Shown here in pieces: positions 12,287 through 20,065 of a DNA stretch of 20,210 nucleotides; position 1 is the stretch's first letter; every line of letters starts with the position of its first letter. The stretch comes from Methanocrinis alkalitolerans (GTDB taxonomy: Archaea > Halobacteriota > Methanosarcinia > Methanotrichales > Methanotrichaceae), in assembly GCF_029167205.1 (NCBI RefSeq), contig NZ_JARFPL010000039.1:1-20210 (forward strand), written 5' to 3'. Under the pieces are notes generated by a model. That model saw only the letters and a program-made list of their open reading frames with translations. It was not told the origin of the DNA and searched no databases. The position numbers were made by a program, and so were the translations under genes.

Positions 12287-15200
12287 TCACGAAGGCTGAT
12301 ACTCGAACTCCCCGCTGCCCCTCGTCCCCACGACTCTGCCATCCGGGAGGTTTTCAAACCCCAGAAACGATATTTCCCTCCCGGCCTCGTCCTTCAGAGT
12401 GACGTTGGTGGCGGCGTCGTCGAGGGCGATCCCACTCTCCATGAATAGGTCGGCCTCGGCGTCCTCGCCCGCGCCGAAGTGGACTCGAACCATCGCCCCG
12501 GGCTCCAGGATGTACTCGGGAAGGACGACTGATCTCGTCTCATCGCCGTCGACGACCAGGGTCCACCCTTTGAGGTTCGCGGCCTCATCGAGGTGGTTTG
12601 CGATCTCGACGAACTCGTCCTCGCCATCTGCCACGATATCGGTGATGGCGATCATCCCTTCAAGAGGCGATGTGAACCCCAGCTCCTCAGCCCTGGCGAA
12701 GGCGGCTCTTGCCTCATCTTCGCGGCCGAGATTCTGCAGCAGATCGCCTTTCAGGTACCACGTGTACCCATTTTCCGGATCGAGATCTATCGCCTCCTCT
12801 AAGGCGGCCAGAGCCTCCTCATCCCTTCCCAGGTTCATGAGGATGAGGCCCTTCAAACGCCAGGCATCGGGATCTTCAGGATCGATCTCGAGGGCCTTCT
12901 CACAGGCTTCGAGAGACTCGTCGTACCTGCCTAAGGAGGGCCCGAGGATCTGGGCCTTGGATATCCAGGCGTCGGCATATTCTGGATCGATCTCCAGGGC
13001 TCTATCGATGTAGGTGAGGGCCTCCTCGTACCTTCCCAGATGAGCCGACAGGAGAACGCCCCCGTTGATCCAGAAGTTCTTATCATCGGGCGCCAGCTCG
13101 GTGGCCCGATTCAGAGCCTCCACCGTCCCGTTGTAGTCGCCATCTTCCGCGAATAGATGAGCCCTTTCAAACCATACGAACGCCTTCTCGACGGTCTCGG
13201 AGGTGGCATCTATCGCCTCGTCGCTGGCCGTCATCGACTCATCATGCCTTCCAAGCTTCCATAACGCGTTCGCCTTTCCGACGAGGACCCAGGGCTGATG
13301 AGGGTCTATCTCCAGGGAGGCGTCGTACGCCTCGACCGCCTCTTCGTAGCGTTCCATCATCGATAGAACGGTGGCCTTCCCATTCCAGGCTTGAGATTGC
13401 GACCGGTTCAGCTCGATCGCCCTCTCGAAAGAGAGAAGAGACTCGTTGTATCCGGCCGGGTCCTTACTGATAAAGGCGAGCCTGCTCTTGGCGTAACCTT
13501 TGCCGATCCAGGCCTCGGCGATCTCCGGGTTAAGTTCAACGGCCCACTCATAGGCTGCCAGGGCTTCCTCCGTCGAGCCGTTCATCGACAGCTCCTCCCC
13601 CTTCTCGAACCAGTCTCTCGCGGTCTCCTCCGGCGTCCAGTAGGCTGCGAACTTTTCGAGCGTTCCAGCAGAGTCTTTCAGGGTCAGGTTTCCGGCGAGG
13701 TCGTCCAGGGCGAGATCGCTGTCGAGGAATATGTCGGTCTCGTTGCTCTCGCCAGCGCCGAGGTGGAACCTGATCCGTTCACCGGGTTCGAGGGTAAAGT
13801 CTGGAAGGGCGATCGACCCCTTGTCGTCGATGGTCAGAATCAACCCCTCGAAGATTTCGGTCTCTTTTCCGTCGTTGGCCATCTCGATGAACTCGTCCTC
13901 TCCGACGGAGACGACGTTGGTGAGAGCCAGCGAAGATGCGGGCGGCGTCTCATATCCCAGCTCCCGGGCCATGGCAAAGGAGATCTCCGCCTCGGAGCCA
14001 CGGCCCATGGCCTCCAGAACGAGCCCCTCCTTCTGCCAGAACCTCCCTTCCTGCGGATCAGATATCGGCTCCATCATCGGAGCGTTGTCCACCACCCGCT
14101 CTTCCGCCACCGCCACCGGCTCCCGGGGATAAGAGACCGAAACCGCGATATGAGGCTCGTCGCCCACGCCGTCGCCGTCTTCGTCCTCACCCCGGTACGA
14201 CGTCCAGAAGTTCCCATCCCAGGTGTTGTTGGCGAAGCTCACCGTCTTCCAGGCGATGGTGCTCCTCTGCTGGGCGTCGATCCCGTTGTAGATGAAGTTG
14301 TTATGGGCTATCTCGTTGTGGTCGTCGGATGCCCTGAGGCCTATGGCGTTGTTGGCTATCGTATTTCCGATGATGGTGCTGTTTCTTCCAACGTCTAGGC
14401 CGACCCCTGCGTCCATGATAACATTGCCGAAGATGGCATGGCCTCCATCCGATAGCGCGGTGTCAACGCCCATAGATGCCAGGAAATCTGGACCGGCCTT
14501 CTTCGCCCTCTTTACGAAGTTGTCTCGCAGGGTGTTGTTATGGCAGCCATAACCGAGGGTTATTCCTCCCGTCCTGGCGCTCGAGTCGATCAGGGTGTTG
14601 TTGGAGATCGTCGAGTCGCTGGAGAACGCCAGGTAGATGCCTCCCTGGTGTATAACAGAGTCCTCCACGATGAGGCCGCTGGAGTTTATCGCGGAGATGC
14701 CGTAGGCATTGACTCCTTTCAACCTGGCCTCTGGACAGTTCATCAGCCATACGTATCCCAACTCGAGACCTTCGAGCTTAAGCCCTTTTTCATCCTTGAA
14801 GGATGAGATCTCCTTCCCGTCGACGGTGCTGTTGTAAAAGTCGATGGAATCCTCAGAGCTCAGCCCTGCGAGGTACAATCCTGAGAGGTCTATATCTGAT
14901 CTGACCAGCTTCAGACCGTCGAAGGTCATGCTCACCGGGTCTGGCGACGTTCGGTGAAGCCCCAAAATACCGCCCACCACCGTAACGTTTCGGAAGGTGA
15001 TCTTTCTGAGGTCGAAGATCCACAAGCCACCTCCTTCGACGTTATCTCCAATGATGCAGTCCTCAACGACGCAATCCATCGAATCGAAGAATGTGATCTC
15101 CTGCCCAGCTATGCACCCTCTAATCAGAATATTTTGAGATGGTGTCCTGGTCAGTTCCAAGGGAGCGATATCAAAAAAGTCAGAGAACACCATGGGAGTC

Positions 15201-15706
15201 CCCCCGGCTTGAACTATGATGTGGTTGATGGAACTTCTTTCGATCGTCCCGTTCAGGACGCCGTCAAAGGTCAGGGCGCTCCCTTCGACCCCTTTGATTC
15301 GAACGTTCTCGGCTCCGGAGAACCGGATATCGCTATCTGACACCCTGGAATCTTCGATCCGGACGTTCTTTGCTCCGTCGATATATATTCCCACAGGAAG
15401 GAGAGCATCATATCCTCCGTTTAAGTTCTCCATGGTACAGTTTAGTACCAGCAAATGAGCATCGGTGTTCTTTATCACGATCCCATTTCCGACGTGGTCT
15501 TCGAGGCTTATGCCCTCGATGATGTAGGGATCATCGGCGGTGCCGCTGCCTCTGTAATCCAGGAGGTCAGCGTTGCTTGTGATGCTGATGTAGTCGCTGG
15601 CCAGAGGTAAGGTCATCGAGCCGACCTTAAACTCTGTCCCTTGCGAGCTTGCCGCAAGCCCCATGAGGGCGCACAGCATCATCAGAACGCCAAGATATGC
15701 TTTCAT
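12287..15706 (-). CDS. Giant exported beta-helix / TPR / lamin-tail fusion protein
   Basis: The 1139-aa product is a composite. Residues 1-20 are a signal peptide. Residues 53-550 form a NosD/CASH beta-helix closing with the same D-x-D-G-D-G-x-G-D and APMMEPISDP as the 541-aa paralogue. Residues 551-591 are the C-terminal TPR cap of the 556-aa protein. Residues about 592-690 form a lamin-tail-like (LTD) beta-sandwich (EFIEMAND, LEPGERIRFHLGAG, LDDLAGNLTLKD). Residues about 695-1013 hold nine TPR units opening like a mature TPR protein (EETARDWFEKGEEL). Residues 1018-1139 form a second LTD (EFVEIAN, LKGWTLVVDG, LEPGAMVRVHFGAG). LTDs are known in secreted microbial proteins, often as adhesive or structural modules. 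The ATG has GGAG 9 nt upstream. It is first in the leftward operon. No premature stop or frameshift is seen, so it looks expressed. Confidence 0.88.
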   Translation of the reverse strand: MKAYLGVLMMLCALMGLAASSQGTEFKVGSMTLPLASDYISITSNADLLDYRGSGTADDPYIIEGISLEDHVGNGIVIKNTDAHLLVLNCTMENLNGGYDALLPVGIYIDGAKNVRIEDSRVSDSDIRFSGAENVRIKGVEGSALTFDGVLNGTIERSSINHIIVQAGGTPMVFSDFFDIAPLELTRTPSQNILIRGCIAGQEITFFDSMDCVVEDCIIGDNVEGGGLWIFDLRKITFRNVTVVGGILGLHRTSPDPVSMTFDGLKLVRSDIDLSGLYLAGLSSEDSIDFYNSTVDGKEISSFKDEKGLKLEGLELGYVWLMNCPEARLKGVNAYGISAINSSGLIVEDSVIHQGGIYLAFSSDSTISNNTLIDSSARTGGITLGYGCHNNTLRDNFVKRAKKAGPDFLASMGVDTALSDGGHAIFGNVIMDAGVGLDVGRNSTIIGNTIANNAIGLRASDDHNEIAHNNFIYNGIDAQQRSTIAWKTVSFANNTWDGNFWTSYRGEDEDGDGVGDEPHIAVSVSYPREPVAVAEERVVDNAPMMEPISDPQEGRFWQKEGLVLEAMGRGSEAEISFAMARELGYETPPASSLALTNVVSVGEDEFIEMANDGKETEIFEGLILTIDDKGSIALPDFTLEPGERIRFHLGAGESNETDIFLDSDLALDDLAGNLTLKDSAGTLEKFAAYWTPEETARDWFEKGEELSMNGSTEEALAAYEWAVELNPEIAEAWIGKGYAKSRLAFISKDPAGYNESLLSFERAIELNRSQSQAWNGKATVLSMMERYEEAVEAYDASLEIDPHQPWVLVGKANALWKLGRHDESMTASDEAIDATSETVEKAFVWFERAHLFAEDGDYNGTVEALNRATELAPDDKNFWINGGVLLSAHLGRYEEALTYIDRALEIDPEYADAWISKAQILGPSLGRYDESLEACEKALEIDPEDPDAWRLKGLILMNLGRDEEALAALEEAIDLDPENGYTWYLKGDLLQNLGREDEARAAFARAEELGFTSPLEGMIAITDIVADGEDEFVEIANHLDEAANLKGWTLVVDGDETRSVVLPEYILEPGAMVRVHFGAGEDAEADLFMESGIALDDAATNVTLKDEAGREISFLGFENLPDGRVVGTRGSGEFEYQPS
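13952..14058. repeat. Duplicated TPR-cap segment, copy of 2513-2619
   Basis: This segment is nearly identical to the end of the 556-aa TPR gene (2513-2619), including the run CTCGGAGCC, the GGCCCATGGCCTCCAGAAC stretch and TTCTGCCAGAACCTCCC. Similarity stops at CGGAT (14054-14058 here, 2615-2619 there). Confidence 0.85.
14054..14446. repeat. Duplicated beta-helix C-terminal segment, copy of 4186-4578
   Basis: From CGGAT onward this segment matches the 3' third of the 541-aa beta-helix gene (from 4186). Long identical runs are present, such as GATGCCCTGAGGCCTATGG and its flanks. It abuts the TPR-cap copy directly, marking a fusion scar. Confidence 0.85.
15457..15616. repeat. Duplicated beta-helix N-terminal segment, copy of 5541-5700
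   Basis: The two 160-bp segments align without gaps and are mostly identical. They encode the start of the mature beta-helix (LASDYISI through IVIKNTDAH). The regions between this segment and the C-terminal one are far less alike. Confidence 0.75.
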
Positions 15707-15719
15707 CTCATCCCACTCC
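15704..15719 (-). promoter_or_regulatory. Conserved translation-initiation element (ATG)
   Basis: GGAG (15719-15716), spacer TGGGATGAG, ATG (15706-15704), then AAAG. This unambiguous ATG start anchors the alignment that re-assigns the starts of four downstream genes. Confidence 0.65.
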
Positions 15720-16014
15720 TCTTTTTTTCTACTTCAAAGCTCCATATGTCTCGAGAGCCGTTGGGGCCCGCGATAGACGAATTCACTATCAAACCCCGGA
15801 TCGATGACGATGGACGACCATCCTTTCGACTTCTTCATTTATATCAAATTCGATTAAACGCAACTGTCTGTCTGATCCTGATCTTCATGGAGCCTCCAAA
15901 ATTTGGTGTCCCCGCGACTAAATCATACCCCTCCGAAAGGCATTATAGCCATGGCGGATCAACTATTGCAAAGACCCCCGTTTCTGAAACGATAGACCAG
16001 CCGGAGAAGATTGG
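15707..16014. other. Divergent intergenic region between operon and kinase
   Basis: About 308 bp, AT-richer than its flanks, separates the leftward operon from the rightward kinase gene, so both promoters should lie here. No small gene or RNA was recognised. Apart from the TATA-like element described separately and CATTATAG near 15941-15948, I see no repeat or operator that stands out. Confidence 0.6.
15834..15848. promoter_or_regulatory. Candidate TATA element for divergent transcription
   Basis: TTCATTTATATCAAA reads TTTATATC rightward and GATATAAATGAA leftward; both resemble archaeal TATA boxes. Leftward use predicts a start near 15815 and a leader of about 110 nt for the secreted-protein operon. 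Rightward use predicts a leader of about 150 nt for the kinase. Direction is undecided from sequence. Confidence 0.4.
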
Positions 16015-19000
16015 ATGATCCGAGTTCTTATAGTGGACGACGACCCCGCTGTCCTGGAGATAACGAAGGTATTCCTGGAGAGGTCCGCAGATATCGAGGT
16101 CGACGCCGTCGTCTCGGCTTTGGAGGCGACGGAGAGGCTGGAAGATGGCGGCTACGACGTCATCGTCTCCGACTACGTGATGCCGGAGATGGACGGGATA
16201 TCCTTTCTCAAGCAGGTCCGGAGCCGAGGGTCGGAGATCCCCTTCATCCTCTTTACGGGGAAGGGGCGCGAAGAGGTGGTGATCGAGGCGCTGAACAACG
16301 GAGCCGACTACTATCTCCAGAAGGACGCAAACCCCATGGTCCTCTACGCCGAGCTGATCCACCAGATCCGGCAGGCGGCAGAAAGGCAGAGGACAAAAAT
16401 GGCGGTCATCGAGAGCGAGGAGAGGTATCGGGCCCTCTTCGAGAATATGAATGACGGGCTCGTCCTCTGCGAGCTCGTCTGGGATCCTGGGGGCGTCCCC
16501 GTAGACTACGTCATAAAGGACGCCAACCCCCAGTTCGAGGAGATCACCGGGTTGGGGCCGGATGAGGCTATAGGAAAGAGGGGGTCAGAGATCTTCGGGT
16601 CGATTGTCCCCCCATTTCTGGAGATATACCAAAAGGTCGACGAGACCGGATCTTCTGCGAAGTTCGAGGGGTATTTTCCGGCTACAGGGAGGCATTTTTG
16701 CATATCCGCCTACTCGATGGGGGGGGGAGAGTTTGCGGCGATATTCTCGGATATCACCGAGGAGAAGAGGATGACCGGAGAGCTTTGCCGGGCTCACCAC
16801 CAGCTTCAGGAGATAATAGACTTCCTCCCCGACGCCACCTTCGTCGTAGATGAGGATAGAAGGATCATAGCGTGGAACCGGGCCGTCGAGGAGATGACCG
16901 GAGTCTCCAAGGATGAGATCGTAGGAAGAGGGGCCTACGACTACGGCGAGCCCTTCTACGGGTTCAAGAGGCCGGTCCTCATCGACGCCATCTTTTCGGA
17001 GGGTTTCGGGATAGAGAAAGAGTACGATTACCTCCGCCGAAAGGGAGACGCCATCTTCGCTGAGGTCTACGTCCCCCACCTCTACGGGGGTAGAGGGGCT
17101 TACATCTGGGCGATCGCGTCGCCTCTATTCGACGATGACGGGAAGGTGGTCGGTGCCATCGAGTCGATCCGGGACGTCACCGACAGGAAGCGAACCGAGA
17201 TCGCCCTCCGGGAGACGAGGGACTACCTGGAGAGCCTCCTCCACCGCGCCAACGCCCCCATAGCGGTCTGGGGTCCCGACATGAAGATCATCCGCTTCAA
17301 TCGCGCCTTCGAGCGGCTGACAGGCTATGCTGCCGGGGAGGTGATCGGGAGGAAGGCGACGATCCTCCTTCCCGACGAAGGAAGGGAGGAGGCGCTGGCG
17401 AAGATCGCCTACACCCTGGAAGGCGAGTGCTGGGAGTCGGTGGAGATACCCGTCCGTTGCAAGGACGGCGGGGTCAGGATCGTCCTCTGGAACTCGGCGA
17501 ATATCCGCTCGGAGAAGGACGGCGCCGTCGTCGCGACGATAATCCAGGGGCAGGATATCACCGAGCGGAAGCGAGCGGAAGAGTGGCTTATCCTCGCCCA
17601 CAAACAGCTCATGGATATCATCGACTTCCTCCCGGACCCGACCTTCGTCATCGACGCGGATAGGAAGGTGATAGCCTGGAACCGGGCGATCGAAGAGATG
17701 ACCGGCGTCGGGAAGGAAGAGATCGTGGGCAAGGGCGATTACGTTTACGGCGAGGTATTCTACGGAGAAAAAAGGCCGGTTCTGATAGATATGATATTCG
17801 CGAGGGACGAAGAGCGGGAGGAGCTCTATCATTGCGTCAAGAGGGAGGGGGAGACCCTCTTCGCCGAGGCCTTCGTCGTCCCGCCCCGGACCGGAAAGGG
17901 GGCTTACGTCTGGGGGACGGCCTCGCCCCTCTTTGATAAAGATGGTAATATCGCAGGCGCCATCGAATCGATCCGGGACGTCACCGAGATCAAGGAGACG
18001 GAGATGGCCCTCCAGGAGAACGAGGAGAGGCTGAAGCTCGTCATCGAGGGGGCGAACCTGGGTATCTGGGACAGGAACGTGGTGACGGGGGAGGTCGTCC
18101 GTAACAGCAGGCTCATGGAGATCTTCGGCTGCCCGGACGGAGAGCTGGAAGGGACCGTCCGGGAGAGGGAGAAGATGATCCATCCCGACGACTTCGAGAA
18201 GGTGGCCGCAGCCCTGGAAGACCACTTCATAGGCAGAACCCCCCACTACGAGATCGACTACCGGCTGAGGAGAAGAGACGGTCGGTGGATATGGGTCCAC
18301 GATCGGGGCGAGGTGATGGCGAGGGACGAGGCGGGCCTCCCTATGAGGATGGTGGGGATCACCCAGGAGATCACCGAGATCCGGAGGTACCAGGAGGCTC
18401 TTAAGGAGGCGAATCGGAAACTGAACCTCCTCAGCAGCGTCACAAGGCACGACATCCAAAACCAGATAACCGCCCTCTCAGGGTACGCCCTCCTTCTGAG
18501 GGAGATCGTCCCCTCCGACCCTGCCGCCGAAAAGTACATCGATCGGATCGCGGAGCTGGCGGAGACGATCAATAAACAGCTCGTCTTCACCCGGAACTAC
18601 CAGGAGATGGGGGTGAAAGCCCCGAGGTGGCAGCGGATCGACGAGGTCGTCCGGCGGGCTGAGGCTGCCGCCATCGAGGAGATCGGCAAGATCCGGATGG
18701 CCCTCGAGGTATCTACAGGGAGCCTGGAGGTCTTCGCCGACCCGATGCTGGAGAAGGTCTTCAACAACCTCCTGGAGAACGCCAAAAGGCACGGGGGAGG
18801 AGTCGCCAGGATCCGGGTCTCCTTCGCGGAGACGGAGGACGGTGGCGAAGGTGGAGGAGGAATAGGAGGAGAAGCAATAGTAGCAGGTGCAGGTGCAGTG
18901 GCGAGCGCGACTGCAGGAGCTGGAGCTGGTGGAGGAGGGGGTGGCAGAGGCGTAATCATCGTCGAGGACGACGGCCTCGGGATACCGGAGGATGTTAAGG

Positions 19001-19185
19001 GCCGGATCTTCGATCAGGCCTTCGGGAGGCATACCGGCTACGGCCTCTTCCTCAGCCGGGAGATTCTGGGGATCACCGGGATGACGATATCCGAGACCGG
19101 CGAGGAGGGTCGGGGGGCGAGGTTTGAGATCTCCGTCCCGCGGGAGAATTATCGTTGGGGGGTAGTTCATTTAGAAACCTCCTAA
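16015..19185 (+). CDS. Cytoplasmic REC - five PAS - histidine kinase
   Basis: The 1056-aa product starts with a receiver domain: acidic D8-D10, phospho-acceptor D53 in SDYVMPEMDG, T81 in LFTGKG and K103. Five PAS domains follow (about 136-250, 265-391, 399-523, 532-661, 670-792). Then comes an H-box TRHDIQNQ with H812 and an ATPase domain with N-box NNLLENAKRH (N917-N922), G1 box DDGLGIP (from 985) and GYGLFLSREIL. No membrane segment is present, so it senses a cytoplasmic signal such as redox or a ligand. A receiver at the N-terminus of a kinase suggests it is itself the target of another kinase, a layout common in methanogens. PAS 2 and PAS 4 are near-copies. A Gly/Ala-rich insert (943-978) interrupts the ATPase domain. 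The ATG is preceded by GGAG with an 8-nt spacer. No dedicated response regulator lies in the window. Confidence 0.92.
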   Translation: MIRVLIVDDDPAVLEITKVFLERSADIEVDAVVSALEATERLEDGGYDVIVSDYVMPEMDGISFLKQVRSRGSEIPFILFTGKGREEVVIEALNNGADYYLQKDANPMVLYAELIHQIRQAAERQRTKMAVIESEERYRALFENMNDGLVLCELVWDPGGVPVDYVIKDANPQFEEITGLGPDEAIGKRGSEIFGSIVPPFLEIYQKVDETGSSAKFEGYFPATGRHFCISAYSMGGGEFAAIFSDITEEKRMTGELCRAHHQLQEIIDFLPDATFVVDEDRRIIAWNRAVEEMTGVSKDEIVGRGAYDYGEPFYGFKRPVLIDAIFSEGFGIEKEYDYLRRKGDAIFAEVYVPHLYGGRGAYIWAIASPLFDDDGKVVGAIESIRDVTDRKRTEIALRETRDYLESLLHRANAPIAVWGPDMKIIRFNRAFERLTGYAAGEVIGRKATILLPDEGREEALAKIAYTLEGECWESVEIPVRCKDGGVRIVLWNSANIRSEKDGAVVATIIQGQDITERKRAEEWLILAHKQLMDIIDFLPDPTFVIDADRKVIAWNRAIEEMTGVGKEEIVGKGDYVYGEVFYGEKRPVLIDMIFARDEEREELYHCVKREGETLFAEAFVVPPRTGKGAYVWGTASPLFDKDGNIAGAIESIRDVTEIKETEMALQENEERLKLVIEGANLGIWDRNVVTGEVVRNSRLMEIFGCPDGELEGTVREREKMIHPDDFEKVAAALEDHFIGRTPHYEIDYRLRRRDGRWIWVHDRGEVMARDEAGLPMRMVGITQEITEIRRYQEALKEANRKLNLLSSVTRHDIQNQITALSGYALLLREIVPSDPAAEKYIDRIAELAETINKQLVFTRNYQEMGVKAPRWQRIDEVVRRAEAAAIEEIGKIRMALEVSTGSLEVFADPMLEKVFNNLLENAKRHGGGVARIRVSFAETEDGGEGGGGIGGEAIVAGAGAVASATAGAGAGGGGGGRGVIIVEDDGLGIPEDVKGRIFDQAFGRHTGYGLFLSREILGITGMTISETGEEGRGARFEISVPRENYRWGVVHLETS
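18841..18948 (+). repeat. Low-complexity Gly/Ala insert within the kinase ATPase domain
   Basis: Thirty-six codons of almost only Gly and Ala (residues 943-978), rich in GGA, GGT and GCA triplets and unlike the C/G-ending codons around it. It falls between the strand after the N-box and the strand leading into the G1 box. Slippage or repeat expansion is the likely origin. Confidence 0.75.
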
Positions 19186-19215
19186 TCGACCTCCCCCCGA
19201 AGAGATATCATGCCC

Positions 19216-20037
19216 TCAGAGCTTCACCATGTCGAAGGCCCACCGGTTGACTGCTGGGGCGACGTTGCCGCACCGGCGGTGATCCTCGACCGCCAGGCCC
19301 CGCCCCTCGAACTCCTCGATGAGCCCCTCGATCTCGTGGCGTTTCTTGAAGGTGTAGAAGGTGACGGCGCCCCCCGGCTTCACCAGCGGGATTATGGAGT
19401 CGAGGATCTCGTCCCTCCCGTAGGGGGTCGGGATGACGGCCCGGTCGAACCCGGCCGCCCCGCCCTTCTCCTCCATGGCTCGGCAGAGGGCGAAGGCGTC
19501 GCCAAGGACGATGTCGACGTTGCCGTCGACCCGGTTCAGCCTCGCGTTCTCCGCCAGCCACCGGCATGCTTCGGGGCTGATCTCGACTGCCACGACCCTC
19601 GCTCCCGCGGCGGCGACGGGGACGGCGAAGGGGCCGACGCCGGCGAAGGGGACTATCGCCATCTCCCCAGCCCTCGCCTTAGATGCCGCCCTCATCCTCT
19701 CGGAGCCGAGACGGGGGTTAAAGAAGACCCCCGCGACGTCGAGCTTGTAAGAGAAGCCGAACTCCCGGTGGCACGTCGCCGTCCCGCCTCCGGCTATGAG
19801 CTCGAAGGATGCAACCCTCCTATCCCCCTCCAGCTTTGAGACTTTGTTGAGGACGGTCTTGACGTTCTTCTGAGATGAGATGATCGCCTCTCCGATCTCT
19901 CTCTTCTCGCCTTCGTATGTCGGAGGGATCGAGACCACCGCCACATCCCCCACGAGGGAGAAGCGGCCACTTAACCGGTCACGACCCTCCTCGGAGACAG
20001 CGGGAGAGGGGCCGGCGTTCAACCCCCTCCCTCTCAT
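19216..20037 (-). CDS. Trm5/TYW2-like class I methyltransferase
   Basis: The 273-aa product has the Trm5 signatures: VGDVAVVSIPP, KNVKTVLNKVSKLEG, FNPRL with R109, the SAM-binding FAGVGPF (131-137), VVAVEISPEA and a late CGNVAPAVNRW. Trm5 proteins methylate N1 of G37 in tRNA, and TYW2-type relatives act on wyosine precursors at the same position. Here the usual N-x-P motif appears as P203-T204-P205-Y206, so activity on G37 is uncertain. It is shorter than typical Trm5 and lacks the N-terminal D1 domain. The frame is open through the 18-bp repeats to the window edge. ATG 20037 is preferred because GGGAGG stands about 4 nt upstream and the family homology begins soon after. It converges on the kinase gene with a 30-bp gap. 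Confidence 0.82.
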   Translation of the reverse strand: MRGRGLNAGPSPAVSEEGRDRLSGRFSLVGDVAVVSIPPTYEGEKREIGEAIISSQKNVKTVLNKVSKLEGDRRVASFELIAGGGTATCHREFGFSYKLDVAGVFFNPRLGSERMRAASKARAGEMAIVPFAGVGPFAVPVAAAGARVVAVEISPEACRWLAENARLNRVDGNVDIVLGDAFALCRAMEEKGGAAGFDRAVIPTPYGRDEILDSIIPLVKPGGAVTFYTFKKRHEIEGLIEEFEGRGLAVEDHRRCGNVAPAVNRWAFDMVKL

Positions 20038-20065
20038 GGCCCCTCCCTTCAGCGTCTTCCCTCTA

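Noticed and set aside
12241..12357. N-terminal extension of the 518-codon TPR frame
   Set aside because: It would overlap the end of the upstream fusion gene and put about 40 non-conserved residues before the leader. The shared initiation element points to TTG 12240.
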